Below, in pieces: positions 6,614-15,891 of a stretch of 64,000 nucleotides of DNA. The DNA lies in the NCBI GenBank assembly GCA_963663525.2, contig CAXXHC010000003.1:930001-994000 (forward strand). Reading direction: 5' to 3'. The notes beneath the pieces were generated by a model. It had not been told where the DNA came from. It saw nothing but the letters and a program-made list of their open reading frames with translations, and searched no databases. This stretch comes from G963663525 sp963663525 (GTDB lineage Bacteria; Myxococcota_A; SURF-8; G963663525). A program made the position numbers and the translations under genes. Position 1 is the stretch's first letter. Each line of letters starts with the position of its first letter.

Positions 6614-8857
6614 TTACAGCAACGCCAGTTGCTGTATTAAAAAATCTCCCTGTTGGTTGATGACCGATAGCGCCTCTTCCATGGCGGCGAATTGTTCGCG
6701 ATATCGTTCCTCAACCTTTTCCAGACGCGCTTCCTTGCGCTGTATGCTGTCTTGGATGGCTTCGATCTGATCGGCCAGCGAGCTGTTCCTCGCTCCCAGA
6801 ACGGATTCATCTCCGTCGTTGATGAAGGCCACGAGATTCTTGAAACGTGTGTCGGCTCCTTCCGTTACGTTCACCGAACCGACCGATCCGGTCGCAGATC
6901 CGGTGTACTCGATTTTCATATCCGCAAGATCGTCTCCCGTTTCTTCGTCCACGATGAGGGTCGCCCCCACACCGGTACAGATTTTCCCTCCGATCGTGCC
7001 TTCGACGTCCTGCCCCTGACCTTCGATGACGCCCGTCCCGATGCGGGACGTATTGGCTCCCGAGGCGACGTTGGACTGAAAACTGAATGCGAGATCCGAA
7101 CCGTACTCCGTCGCTTCGATGGTCAGCGTTCCCGAATCGTTGTAGGCTTGCAGGCGTACTTCTTCGGTCTTGAACGCCGAGTTGAGTCGGTTGATGACGT
7201 CGCGCAGGTCGGAACCCGAAATCAACTCCACGGAAAAATTGACGTAGGTGGGATCGTCGTCGTTCGCACCCGTCGAATACGTGAAAAAGATGTTTTCGTC
7301 CGCAGCCAGGGTATCCGACTGTGCGGCCAACGCGGTCGCATCGCCTTTGGTGGGCGGTTGCGTGATATTGACGGCGTAACTGCCGGCCTCGATTTCGTCG
7401 GGCCGGTTGGTTACGGAAATCTGACTGTTGGCCGAATACGTACTGGAAGCGAGCACCCGAATCACGTCGCTGCGGTGCTCTTCGAGCATCTCTTCCAATT
7501 CGCTGCTATCCAGGGTCAATCCGCCGTTTTCGTTCATCGACACGCCGATGTCGAACAGCGTTCGATAATTGTCGTCCTCGACCCCTTCGGCAGGGGAGAA
7601 GATTTCGCTGCGAAGCTGGGAAAGAATCAGGTTTGCGGTGCCATCGCCCAGCAGGATTCCGGCTTCCTCGTCAGATTCCGGGTCGTATTTCTGCTGCTCC
7701 CGGATCATATCGACGAGTTCGTTGTAAGCTTCTATGAAGTTGTTCAGTTTGTCGATCACGGGTTGGGCTTCCCGCTTGATTTCGAAATGCAGATCCTCTT
7801 CTTCGTCGGCGATGTTGAGCGTCAACGTAATGCCTTCAAGGGCATCCTCGATCTCGTTCGACGCTCGCGTTTGCAGGATGCCGTCCAGTTCGAACACCGC
7901 GTTTTTGGCTTCCTGCAAGGTCGGAACGGTGGCGTCCACGAAGAAGCGGTCTCCCGCCGTAAGGGTTCCCGAATCGCTGAAGGCGATATCGACGCCATCG
8001 GTGTTTCCGCCGATCGCCACCGCGGCGGTACTGGCGACGTACCCGCTGCCGCCGTTGTCGTCCCAGGTCATGCCGCCGTCGGTCGAAACCTTGTACGTCG
8101 CGACGTCCGCCGCGCCGGAACTGATGATTTCCAGCTGATAGGTCTTGCTCGTGCTGCCCGTGTACGCTCCCGAGGTCGTCACCGTTCCGGTGTAGGCCAT
8201 GGAGTTGTTGTCGTGGGCCACGGCATCTTCGATCGTGTTGTTGTCGAAATCCAGATCGGTGGGATTGCTGGAGACGATCACGGTATTGTCCACGCCGGTA
8301 TCGACGGAAGTCAGCACGAGGCGATAGGCGTTGCCGACGGTGCCGTCGCTGACGACGCTGGCCGTCACGTCGCCTTCCTCCGCATTGATGGCCTTGGCGA
8401 GGTCGTTGAGCGAGGTTTCCGTGGTGATTTCCACGGAAATCTGTTCTCCGTCCGCACCGATCTGCACGGTGAACGTCCCCGGAGCGGAGGAAATCGGCGT
8501 GGAATCGGCATCTTGCCAGCCCTGCGAAGCAAGGCGGTGGGAAGAGGCAAGCTGGTGAATCACCATGTCGTGGACGCCGACCAGGGCGTCGGATTCGGCG
8601 GTAACGGTGATTTCCTTGATGTTGTCGTTATCTACAAGAACTTTATTCAGGTTTTCTTCGGAAAGCTCGCCTGCGGCGCTTTCGAGATCGGTAATCAGCG
8701 GGGCCAGGGAACCGTATACCTTCTGGTAACTTTCGATTTCCTGGATTTCGGCCTGAAGGGCGTAGATCGGGCGTTTCTCGATGGCCATCATCTTTTCGAT
8801 CATGCCGTCGATGTCGATGCCCGATGCCAACCCGACGCTGAGACCACCCACTGCCAT
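6614..8857 (-). CDS. fliD: Flagellar hook-associated protein 2 (filament cap)
   Basis: A 747-residue filament-cap protein, longer than the usual 450-680. The N-terminus GGLSVGLASGIDIDGMIEKMMAIEKRP is the FliD N-terminal motif; the C-terminus has the coiled coil SLADQIEAIQDSIQRKEARLEKVEERYREQF followed by MEEALSVINQQGDFLIQQL. The middle holds extra Thr/Ser/Gly/Asp-rich modules that account for the added length (surface-exposed D2-D3). AGGAG lies 6 bases before ATG 8857. It follows flagellin in the same direction and precedes fliS, the usual fliC-fliD-fliS order. Confidence 0.96.
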   Translation of the reverse strand: MAVGGLSVGLASGIDIDGMIEKMMAIEKRPIYALQAEIQEIESYQKVYGSLAPLITDLESAAGELSEENLNKVLVDNDNIKEITVTAESDALVGVHDMVIHQLASSHRLASQGWQDADSTPISSAPGTFTVQIGADGEQISVEITTETSLNDLAKAINAEEGDVTASVVSDGTVGNAYRLVLTSVDTGVDNTVIVSSNPTDLDFDNNTIEDAVAHDNNSMAYTGTVTTSGAYTGSTSKTYQLEIISSGAADVATYKVSTDGGMTWDDNGGSGYVASTAAVAIGGNTDGVDIAFSDSGTLTAGDRFFVDATVPTLQEAKNAVFELDGILQTRASNEIEDALEGITLTLNIADEEEDLHFEIKREAQPVIDKLNNFIEAYNELVDMIREQQKYDPESDEEAGILLGDGTANLILSQLRSEIFSPAEGVEDDNYRTLFDIGVSMNENGGLTLDSSELEEMLEEHRSDVIRVLASSTYSANSQISVTNRPDEIEAGSYAVNITQPPTKGDATALAAQSDTLAADENIFFTYSTGANDDDPTYVNFSVELISGSDLRDVINRLNSAFKTEEVRLQAYNDSGTLTIEATEYGSDLAFSFQSNVASGANTSRIGTGVIEGQGQDVEGTIGGKICTGVGATLIVDEETGDDLADMKIEYTGSATGSVGSVNVTEGADTRFKNLVAFINDGDESVLGARNSSLADQIEAIQDSIQRKEARLEKVEERYREQFAAMEEALSVINQQGDFLIQQLALL

Positions 8858-9053
8858 CACGCACTCCTAAAAACATGTGAAGAAAGTGTCGAAATCGTTC
8901 CAATTCGTATCGCGATGAGAGGCTCTTTTTTCTCGTATCTATCGGAATTTACGGGACTTTGTTTCCTTCCCGCGAATGCCGCACCTCTCTCGTCGCGTCT
9001 TTCGACACTTTTTCAAAGAACCTTCGAATCTCGGAAAAATTCGGTGCCGTCGT

Positions 9054-9088
9054 TTTTCAAAAAGGGGGGGCGGGAAGCCCCGCCCCCG
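9054..9088 (-). terminator. Intrinsic terminator after flagellin gene
   Basis: On the minus strand GGGGGCGGG, loop GCTT, CCCGCCCCC is followed by CCTTTTTG, 13 or so bases after the flagellin stop. It would uncouple the highly expressed flagellin message from fliD. Confidence 0.8.
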
Positions 9089-9101
9089 CTGGACGTTCAG
9101 C

Positions 9102-10529
9102 CTAGCCGAGCAGACTCAGAGCGGCCTGATTCGAAACGTTGGCCTGGGCCAGAATCGAGGTCGAAGCCTGCTGCAGGATCTGGGACTTGGAGAAGTCCGC
9201 CGTCTCGCTGGCGAAGTCGGCATCCATGATCCGGCTGCGGGCCGCCGAGAGATTCTCGGACGAAGCGCTCAGGTTGGAAACCGTGGATTCCAGCCGGTTG
9301 AGCGTGGCGCCCAAGGACGCACGTTGCTTCGAAACCTGCCGCAGGGCCTTGTCGATCGTACTGATGGAGGAATCCGCCCCGGCCTGGGTCGAAAGGTCCA
9401 TACTGCCGATATTGGTCGCGGTGTTGACGCTGGTGATGCCCGTGGTCAGACCCGCGTTGCCGATCGTGCCGGTACTGGTGATGTTGATGTCGGAGTCGCT
9501 CTCCAACGTCATCGTACCGTAGGTGGTTCCCGCGCTCACACCGGTGATGGTCGCGCCGGTACCGCCGGCCACCACGTCGATGTTCCGACCGTCGGCGGCG
9601 GTGAGCACCAGCTTCTGGTCCGTCGCGGTGCCACCGTCCAGGCTGGCCACGACACCCGTCTGCCCCGAAACCGCGTTGATCGCCGCGCGCAGTGCGCCGT
9701 CGGCGTCATCGTTGATGACGTCGCCCTGGATGCGCACGCCGTTGATTTCGATGTAGTTGGTGCCGTCCAACGTGCCACCCGCATCCGCGATTTCGGCGGC
9801 GCCGGTGTGTTCGTTGGCATTCACCGTGGCGGTGACGCCGTGCTGGGAGCTCGACGCGTTGATCGCGGCGGCCTTGGAGATGGCCGACGTATCCTGTCCG
9901 GTGGAGGACAGAGAGTCGTCCGTGGCCGAGCTGGCGCGAACCGAAACACCGTTGAGCACTACGTCACCGGCGGACATTGCCGTGCCGGTCACCGTGGCGG
10001 TCGTTTTGCTGGCGACGGCGCCCAAGTTGGCGGTCTGGGCCGAATCGATGCTGACCGAGATCGACTGCGAGCTGTTGGAGCCGACCTGGATCTTCGCGCC
10101 GTTGAACGAACCGTCGAGCAGTTGCCTGCCGTTGAAGTTCGTGGTGCCGGAAATGCGGTCGATTTCGGCGGTCAGCGCGTCCGCTTCAGTCTGGATCGCC
10201 TGGCGGTCCGTGGCGGTGTTGGAGTCGTTCGCCGACTGGACGGACAGTTCACGCAGACGTTGCAGAATGTTGCCGATTTCTTCCAGACCACTTTCCGCCG
10301 TTTGCGACATGGAAATACCGTCGTTGGCGTTGCGCACGGCCTGGTTCAAACCGCGAATCTGCGAGGTGAACCGGTCGGTGATGGCCAGTCCGGCGGCGTC
10401 GTCTTTGGCAGAGTTGATGCGAAGGCCGGAAGACAGCCGCTCGAAGTTGGTCTGAAGGCGGTTGCTGTTCTGGCCCATCGTTCGCTGTGCGTTTAGCGAG
10501 GCTGAGTTCGTCAAGATTGAGAGAGTCAT
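9102..10529 (-). CDS. fliC: Flagellin
   Basis: A 475-residue flagellin. The conserved N-terminal D0/D1 region (LTNSASLNAQRTMGQNSNRL, LSSGLRINSAKDDAAGLAI) and the C-terminal region (SRIMDADFASETADFSKSQILQQA, ending ALSLLG) form the filament core; the middle (about 170-390) is a variable Gly/Thr/Ala-rich surface domain. AGGAGG precedes two consecutive ATGs; the second (10529) has the better 5-base spacing. It is the only flagellin in the window and has its own terminator. Confidence 0.97.
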   Translation of the reverse strand: MTLSILTNSASLNAQRTMGQNSNRLQTNFERLSSGLRINSAKDDAAGLAITDRFTSQIRGLNQAVRNANDGISMSQTAESGLEEIGNILQRLRELSVQSANDSNTATDRQAIQTEADALTAEIDRISGTTNFNGRQLLDGSFNGAKIQVGSNSSQSISVSIDSAQTANLGAVASKTTATVTGTAMSAGDVVLNGVSVRASSATDDSLSSTGQDTSAISKAAAINASSSQHGVTATVNANEHTGAAEIADAGGTLDGTNYIEINGVRIQGDVINDDADGALRAAINAVSGQTGVVASLDGGTATDQKLVLTAADGRNIDVVAGGTGATITGVSAGTTYGTMTLESDSDINITSTGTIGNAGLTTGITSVNTATNIGSMDLSTQAGADSSISTIDKALRQVSKQRASLGATLNRLESTVSNLSASSENLSAARSRIMDADFASETADFSKSQILQQASTSILAQANVSNQAALSLLG

Positions 10530-10909
10530 CATTTCCTCCTTGGAAATCCCTAAACAAGGGTTGGTATTTCAAACAATCGGCGTCCGTGCCGATTCAGCCC
10601 AGAATAACGCTTCTGGCAAGCGGTGATCTGAAAGAACCTGGGGCGACCGTTGATGATACGAAATTGCAGTTTCTTCGAATCCGCAAGTCCTTTATTAGTA
10701 CCCGAAACGCCGGTAAACCTCCTTTCGACGGGCATGGGTTGCCGGGTTTCTTCCGCGTACACAAAATCCATATCGGCCCCCCCCGAAATGTCTTTAATGG
10801 AAAAAGCGACTTCCCCACCAATAAAACGACTTCAGCCACGATTTTCCCGTCCGATAGGTATTGTTGCGACACGTCGAGAAAGAGAACCGCCAACGAAAGA
10901 GGTTCCAGC
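10530..10909. promoter_or_regulatory. Divergent intergenic region between flagellin and flbD
   Basis: These 380 bases separate oppositely oriented motility genes, so they must hold promoters in both directions. On the minus strand GCCGATTG (10574-10581) resembles the -10 box of sigma-28 promoters (GCCGATAA), but no good -35 box stands at the usual distance. No sigma-54 box with correct spacing was found. No supported gene lies here. Confidence 0.3.
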
Positions 10910-11155
10910 GTGATTCGAGTAACCCGATTGCAGGGCGATTCCATCGTCATCAACGCCGAACACATATTACTTGTGGAATCGACGCCGGATACGACTGTCA
11001 CCCTGACCAACGGACAGCGGGTGCTCTTGCAGGACGACGTAGAGGAACTCATCGACAAAATCGTGCAATATAAGCAACGTTTCCTTCTGTCCGTTCCCCG
11101 GATCGCTCCGGAAGACCAAGGAGAGACACAAGACGTGAACAGCCAACAGGAGTAG
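10910..11155 (+). CDS. flbD: FlbD-family small flagellar protein
   Basis: An 81-residue protein of the FlbD family: MIRVTRLQGDSIVINAEHI, then ESTPDTTVTLTNGQR, the conserved core. Function in the family is not firmly known; it is normally found just before motA/motB, as here. It starts at GTG 10910, with AAGAGG seven bases upstream. Its last codons contain the AGGAG that serves motA, so the genes are probably co-translated. Confidence 0.88.
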   Translation: MIRVTRLQGDSIVINAEHILLVESTPDTTVTLTNGQRVLLQDDVEELIDKIVQYKQRFLLSVPRIAPEDQGETQDVNSQQE

Positions 11156-11159
11156 GCAC

Positions 11160-11924
11160 GTGGACTTAACAACCATTATCGGTATTATCGTCGGCTTCGG
11201 CGCGATTTTAGGCGGCCAGGCTCTGGAGGGCGGACACATCAGTTCGCTGATTCAGGGACCGGCCTTCATCATCGTGATCGGCGGTACGATCGGCGCGGTG
11301 ACGGTCGGTTTCACCGGAGCCGATCTGAAACTGGCGATGCGAGATCTCGTCATTTCCTTCAAGCCGCCGAAAGTGGACAATCTGCAAATCATCAAGGAAA
11401 TCGTGGAGATGGCCAAGGTCGCCCGCAAGGACGGCCTGCTTGCCCTCGAAAAGAGCCTGGAAACGGTTTCGAATCCCTTCATGAAGCGTTACCTCCAGCA
11501 GATCATCGACGGCCTGGAACCGGAGATGGTACGCGAGCACATGGAGACCGAAATCTACCTCGAAGAAGAAGAGGCGGGCATCGGGTCGAAAGTGTTCGAA
11601 TCGGCAGGCGGGTTCGCCCCGACGGTCGGCATCATCGGTGCCGTGCTGGGACTGATTCACGTGATGCAGAACCTCGACGACCCCTCCAAGCTCGGTGGCG
11701 GTATCGCGGTGGCCTTTGTCGCCACCGTTTACGGCGTGAGTTTCGCCAACCTGCTGTGTTTGCCCATTTCGGTCAAACTGAAAAGGCGCGTCGCCGAAAA
11801 AATGATCGCCTATACGGTGGTTATGGAAGGTTTGCTGGCGCTTCAGGCCGGGCACAACCCGAAAGTGATTGAAGAAAAGCTTCAGATTTTCCTGTCGGAG
11901 AAGCAGAAAGAAGCGGAAAAGTAG
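11160..11924 (+). CDS. motA: Flagellar motor stator protein MotA
   Basis: A 254-residue inner-membrane stator subunit. Four membrane segments are visible: residues 1-20, about 34-52, and the pair at about 150-170 and 180-200 containing GGFAPTVGIIGAVLGLIHVM and GGGIAVAFVATVYGVSFANLL. The cytoplasmic loop between segments 2 and 3 carries the charged residues that contact the rotor. GTG start at 11160 with AGGAG inside the flbD end. It is six bases from motB. Confidence 0.96.
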   Translation: MDLTTIIGIIVGFGAILGGQALEGGHISSLIQGPAFIIVIGGTIGAVTVGFTGADLKLAMRDLVISFKPPKVDNLQIIKEIVEMAKVARKDGLLALEKSLETVSNPFMKRYLQQIIDGLEPEMVREHMETEIYLEEEEAGIGSKVFESAGGFAPTVGIIGAVLGLIHVMQNLDDPSKLGGGIAVAFVATVYGVSFANLLCLPISVKLKRRVAEKMIAYTVVMEGLLALQAGHNPKVIEEKLQIFLSEKQKEAEK

Positions 11925-11930
11925 GGCGAC

Positions 11931-12698
11931 ATGAAAAAGAAGAAACATGAAGAGCACGCCAATCACGAGCGGTGGCTCGTGTCCTACGCCGACTTCATTA
12001 CATTGCTTTTCGCCTTTTTCGTCGTGATGTACGCCGTCAGCGAAGTGGATGCCCAGCGTATGAAAGACGTGGTGGGGGCCATTCGTTTCGCCATGCACTT
12101 CGAAGGCACCGGCGGCGTGGGCGAACCGATGATCTTCTCCGGGCCGCAGGCCAACCAGATTTTCGTCAACCAGCACAAGGTGAAAAGTGGCGGCGGCATT
12201 CCGATCAGCCAGCGGCTCGACCTGATCCAGATCAAGGAAAAACTGGAGGAGCGTCTCAATTCGGGACACATGAAAGACGAGGCGACGAAATCGCTGCAAC
12301 TGGCCGTGACCGAACGCGGGTTGCGCATTCGGATGCTGGACGCCTATTTTTTCGATCCCGGATCGTCCGTACTTCGCCCGGAAGCCATTCCGATCATCGA
12401 TTCCATCGCCGCGATCATCAAACCGCTGAAACACATGATTCGCGTCGAAGGCCACAGCGATTCCGAAGGCTCCGGCGGTCGCGAGGAATTCATCAACTGG
12501 GAAATCTCCACCGACCGATCGCTGACCATCGTCCGGTACCTCATCGAGGGCTATCGCATCGAGCCGCAACGGCTGTCCATCGGAGCGTATGCCCACTATC
12601 GTCCCGTGGCTACGAATGCGACCGAGGAGGGCAGGGCGTTGAACCGTCGCATCGATATGTTTGTCATGACCAGTGGAGAAAGTGTACAATTGCAATGA
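11931..12698 (+). CDS. motB: Flagellar motor stator protein MotB
   Basis: A 255-residue partner of MotA. One N-terminal membrane helix contains the ion-binding Asp (D21 in SYADFITLLFAFFVVMYAV), followed by a plug/linker and a C-terminal OmpA-type peptidoglycan-binding domain (RVEGHSDSEGSGG, NWEISTDRSLTIVRYL, ALNRRIDMFV). The motif does not by itself settle whether the motor uses protons or sodium. Confidence 0.96.
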   Translation: MKKKKHEEHANHERWLVSYADFITLLFAFFVVMYAVSEVDAQRMKDVVGAIRFAMHFEGTGGVGEPMIFSGPQANQIFVNQHKVKSGGGIPISQRLDLIQIKEKLEERLNSGHMKDEATKSLQLAVTERGLRIRMLDAYFFDPGSSVLRPEAIPIIDSIAAIIKPLKHMIRVEGHSDSEGSGGREEFINWEISTDRSLTIVRYLIEGYRIEPQRLSIGAYAHYRPVATNATEEGRALNRRIDMFVMTSGESVQLQ

Positions 12699-12769
12699 GA
12701 GAAACGAACGGGTGAGAATTGAAATGTGGAGAAAACCGGCATTTCCAATTAAAAACGTGGGTCCAAAGC

Positions 12770-12838
12770 GTAGGTCGGGCAAATTTTTTGCCCGACATGC
12801 CCGGTTTCGTTGTCGGATAACAAGTTATTCGACCTACT
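12770..12838. repeat. GTAGGTCGGGC palindrome
   Basis: GTAGGTCGGGCAAA, then TTTGCCCGAC, and a distal CGACCTAC closing the outer arms. Same family as the palindrome at 1149. The rest of the 12699-12939 gap shows no gene. Confidence 0.6.
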
Positions 12839-12939
12839 CCGGATTTTTTCCTGTGGATTCTCATTTCCCCGAAAAAAATTCACACCCGAAATGAACCGGC
12901 TGAGTTTTTTCAGCCTTTGAACTAAAAGGAAACATTGCC

Positions 12940-13833
12940 ATGCAGACCGAAAGCACTTCGGAAAACAGGGAATTCGATATCGATAGTCTTTTTGAGGATT
13001 TCAGCAAGAAAATCAAAGCGAACCGGATCGAAGTTCCGCCTTTGCCCCACGTTGCATCGGAAATCATGCGCCTTTCCATGCAGGAAGACACCACTTTCGC
13101 CAAGCTGGAAAGCGCCGTTCGCATGGATCAATACCTGGCCGCGAAGATCGTGGGCATGGCCAACAGCGCGCTTTTCGCCCGCTCCTCCGTGCAGACCGCC
13201 AACCTGAGAATGGCCATGTCCCGCATCGGATTGCGCGGGGTTCGGGATCTCGCGATGGCCTATTCTCTGGCCAACAATACCTTTCAAAGCACGAGTTTCG
13301 CCGACAAACTTCGCTCGGTGTGGGTTCATTCGTTGAGTACGGCGATTCTGGCCGAACTGCTCGCTCGCGAAGTGGGCGAAGGCGTGGAGTATTCCTTTAT
13401 GGCGGGGCTCGTCCACAACATCGGCACGCCGACGATCGTGAAATCGTTCGAGTCCTATCCGGCCACGGCATCGCTGAAACCGGACGAGGTGCAGAAAACT
13501 TTCGCGCGCCTGGACTTCGCCCTGCACTCGCAGATCGGGGCGTTCATCGCCAAGCGCTGGAGTCTGCCCGACCCGCTGGAGCAGATTCTTCGCGAGCACC
13601 ACAAAGACGATTTGCCGCCCGATCCGACCCACTACCCCGTGCATCTGGTGCGTTGCGCGTTGCGTCTGGCGTCGCACCTTTCGAACGGCGCGACCGATTA
13701 CGAAACGGCGACTCCCGAAGAGGCGCTGCAAATCCTGTTGCCGTATTTGGGAGAGGCGAAAACCGGGGCGTTTGTGGAGGATTGGCCCGCCACCAAAGAA
13801 GTGGCGGAGATGACGTTGACGTCGATGCTGTAA
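12940..13833 (+). CDS. HDOD-domain signalling protein
   Basis: A 297-residue soluble protein made almost entirely of one HDOD domain: EVPPLPHVASEIMRLSMQED, AVRMDQYLAAKIVGMANSALF, IGLRGVRDLAMAYSL, HSLSTAILAELLA, and MAGLVHNIGTPTIVKSF. The HD-type metal ligands are incomplete (HNIG rather than HDIG), which is normal for HDOD proteins; these are thought to act as signalling scaffolds linked to motility or second-messenger pathways. AAGGAAA precedes ATG 12940. It follows motB after 240 bases and a palindrome, so a separate transcript is likely. Confidence 0.9.
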   Translation: MQTESTSENREFDIDSLFEDFSKKIKANRIEVPPLPHVASEIMRLSMQEDTTFAKLESAVRMDQYLAAKIVGMANSALFARSSVQTANLRMAMSRIGLRGVRDLAMAYSLANNTFQSTSFADKLRSVWVHSLSTAILAELLAREVGEGVEYSFMAGLVHNIGTPTIVKSFESYPATASLKPDEVQKTFARLDFALHSQIGAFIAKRWSLPDPLEQILREHHKDDLPPDPTHYPVHLVRCALRLASHLSNGATDYETATPEEALQILLPYLGEAKTGAFVEDWPATKEVAEMTLTSML

Positions 13834-14713
13834 CGCCGGTTTGCGTCATTTCATGCGACTCGCAAAAGTCGCGCAATTCTACGCACACTTGCTTCATTTT
13901 GCTCCGATTCGTGCAAATTTCGGACAGAACGCGACGAAACGGGACAAATTCCCCCCGTTTTCAGGTCGGATCTGCCGATATCCGCGACGTTTCGCCTCAA
14001 CCTGTACGTAACGTATGGGGGTGAGGCGCATTTTTCATAACTATTCGTAAATACACAGGAACTCGTTTTTAAACCTGTACGCCGACGTACAGGTTGGGGG
14101 TGATTTTTGGCGGCCAAAGTGTACGCCAGCGTACAGGTTGAGATGGAAAGCCGAAACCGAACCTGCCTGGGATCTCTGCCCTTCTTCGTTGGAGCAAGTG
14201 CGGTTGGTTCAAGTCTCCTGGCTTGAACCATAAGGTTCATGTCGGGTCTTCTGACCCGACCGCATGAACCTGTGAGGCAGGCCGGAGACCTGCTCCAACA
14301 AATGCTCTATGTTTTCAGTATGTTACAAAATATCAGGATAAAAACGCCTGCTCGGAAATCTCCTGATTCATGCGGCTAAAATCTATTGAATACACTGCAA
14401 AGTCGTGCATTTTTACGCAAACGCACGTCATGTTCGATCCATGCCGCAAAACTCGTGCAAACTCACGCCAAACCGTGCAAAGTCGCCACCGGTTTTCTCG
14501 CAACGAGTCGAGGCAACCTCGTATAAAAGTGTAAAGTAACTTGACAAAAACGGCCTTTTTCAGTCGAAAAGCCACGCAACGCTCGAAAATCTCTCGCAAA
14601 GCGAGTGGTTGCGAATCTGCACGTTTTTTCATCAATTTGCACGAAATGGCACAAGAGTGAAAAGAGGGCTGCGGAAGGGGGCAAGGACGGAAGGAAATCG
14701 GGAATCAGGCACG
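13834..14713. other. 880-base region without a supported gene
   Basis: No frame here has a credible protein. It contains the TGTACG-CGTACAGG palindromes at 13994-14140, a hairpin GGTTCAAGTC...GCTTGAACC near 14206-14229, a GTCGGGTC...GACCCGAC palindrome near 14239-14259, and several repeats of the words CGTGCAAA/GTGCAAAGTCG between 14395 and 14485. Confidence 0.5.
13994..14140. repeat. Three related CCTGTACG...CGTACAGG palindromes
   Basis: The central copy is a perfect 10-bp inverted repeat: AACCTGTACG (14072-14081), spacer CCGA, CGTACAGGTT (14086-14095), followed by GGGGGTGA. A degenerate copy (CCTGTACGTAACGTATGGGGGTGA, 14001-14024) sits within a GCCTCA...TGAGGC stem, and a third (GTGTACGCCAGCGTACAGGTTGAGA) lies at 14119-14143. 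They could be operators or repeat remnants. Confidence 0.5.
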
Positions 14714-14741
14714 AAAAAAGGGCGATTCCGAAGAACCGCCC
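14714..14741 (-). terminator. Intrinsic terminator of the F0 ATP synthase operon
   Basis: Minus-strand hairpin GGGCGGTTC, loop TTCG, GAATCGCCC (one G-U pair), then six Ts, about 30 bases after the atpE stop. Confidence 0.9.
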
Positions 14742-14771
14742 CACCTTTGAGATCACTCGCTGTCGTTGGCC

Positions 14772-15083
14772 CTAGAATTTGAAAGCGAGGATGATCGCGA
14801 TAACGAAGGCGTAGATGACCAGGGACTCGATCAGGGCGAGGCCGATAATCATCGGGGTAAACAGCTTGTCGGAGGCGCCGGGATTCCGAGCGATTCCTTC
14901 AAGCGCGGCAGCGGCGGCGCGGCCCTGTCCCAAGGCTCCACCGAAAGCGGCGAGGCCGATTCCGAGACCGGCGGCGAGGCCGACCCAGCCCGTGTCCACC
15001 GCACCCTCGGCGGCGAAAGCGGGAATGGCGAACAGGAAAACTACCATACCGGTCAACAGTGAATACAAGCGGCTTTTCTTCAT
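14772..15083 (-). CDS. atpE: ATP synthase F0 subunit c
   Basis: A 103-residue c-ring subunit. An N-terminal signal-like stretch (residues 1-25, ending AFAAEG) precedes two membrane helices. Helix 1 has the glycine motif ending GGALGQGRAAAAALEGIARNP; helix 2 has the ion-carrying Glu E86 in GLALIESLVIYAFVIA. Q53, E86, S87 and Y91 match the sodium-coordinating pattern known from Ilyobacter-type c rings, so sodium coupling is possible. It is the last gene of the F0 operon and has a terminator. Confidence 0.96.
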   Translation of the reverse strand: MKKSRLYSLLTGMVVFLFAIPAFAAEGAVDTGWVGLAAGLGIGLAAFGGALGQGRAAAAALEGIARNPGASDKLFTPMIIGLALIESLVIYAFVIAIILAFKF

Positions 15084-15147
15084 CCTTTGTTTCTCCTTTC
15101 ATCAGGATCGCAGCGTTAGCCAGGAGGCAATGTTTCCGGACTATCTC

Positions 15148-15888
15148 CTAATGATCGTGACTTGTGGCCATTGCGATATAGACACCCGAAAGTAACGTAA
15201 ACACAAATGCCTGCACGAAGCAGACGAACAGACCGAGGAAATAGAAGATCACCGGGATCACCACGTAGGTCAGGTCGGTGAAGATGCCGAGCACCATGTG
15301 GTCGCCCGTCATGTTTCCGCCGAGACGAAGGCTGAGGCTGATGGGCCGCACGCTGTGACCGATGATTTCGATGACGAACATCAACGGCGCGAGCCACCAG
15401 ACCGGACCGGCGAAATGCTTCATGTATCCGCCGAAGCCGTGGGTGATGAATCCGCGATAGTTGTAATAGATAAACACCGTCAGACCGAGGGCCAGGTTGG
15501 TGGCGATGGTCGTCGTGGCGGGCGGTGCGCCGGGAAACAGTCCTAGCACGTTGTTCAGAAATACGAAAATGAAGATGCCGCCGAGCAGCGGGAAGTAGTG
15601 GTCGCCGCCGTGGGGAATCAGGCCGCGCACGAGGTTGCGCAGTTTTTCCACGGCCACTTCCATGATATCCGTCAGTCCGGCTTTTCCGGTAGGAACGGTG
15701 TGATCGCCTTTGCTGTAGCGTCCTTTGACGATCAGGCCCAGCACGAACAGAAACAGCACCACCAACGTGAGAGAAATGCAGTGGGTCAGGCCCGCATCTT
15801 TGCCCAGAAATAAATCCCCGAAACTTCTCAGTGTTTCAACAAGATAGCTATAGCCCGGAAACAGTTCGTACCAACTGAAATGGCTCAT
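15148..15888 (-). CDS. atpB: ATP synthase F0 subunit a
   Basis: A 246-residue membrane protein forming the ion half-channels against the c ring. The essential Arg lies in SLSLRLGGNMTGDHM (about residues 186-200), and NNVLGLFPGAPPATTTIATNLAL is the family motif. The C-terminal helix FVCFVQAFVFTLLSGVYIAMA is typical. It is four bases from the preceding atpI-like gene and 64 bases from atpE. The F1 genes are not adjacent, so the ATP synthase genes are split as in many deltaproteobacteria. Confidence 0.97.
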   Translation of the reverse strand: MSHFSWYELFPGYSYLVETLRSFGDLFLGKDAGLTHCISLTLVVLFLFVLGLIVKGRYSKGDHTVPTGKAGLTDIMEVAVEKLRNLVRGLIPHGGDHYFPLLGGIFIFVFLNNVLGLFPGAPPATTTIATNLALGLTVFIYYNYRGFITHGFGGYMKHFAGPVWWLAPLMFVIEIIGHSVRPISLSLRLGGNMTGDHMVLGIFTDLTYVVIPVIFYFLGLFVCFVQAFVFTLLSGVYIAMATSHDH

Positions 15889-15891
15889 CCG

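Noticed and set aside
6692..9229. An 845-codon plus-strand frame opposite fliD.
   Set aside because: fliD on the minus strand has family motifs at both ends; the opposite frame is an Arg/Gly/Asp-rich shadow without a ribosome site.
10574..10581. Sigma-28-like -10 box upstream of flagellin.
   Set aside because: GCCGATTG fits the -10 box in part, but no TAAA-type -35 box stands 15 bases upstream, so it is listed only as a weak hint.
12699..12939. Possible small gene between motB and the HDOD gene.
   Set aside because: Frames here run through a palindrome and have no ribosome site or recognisable product.
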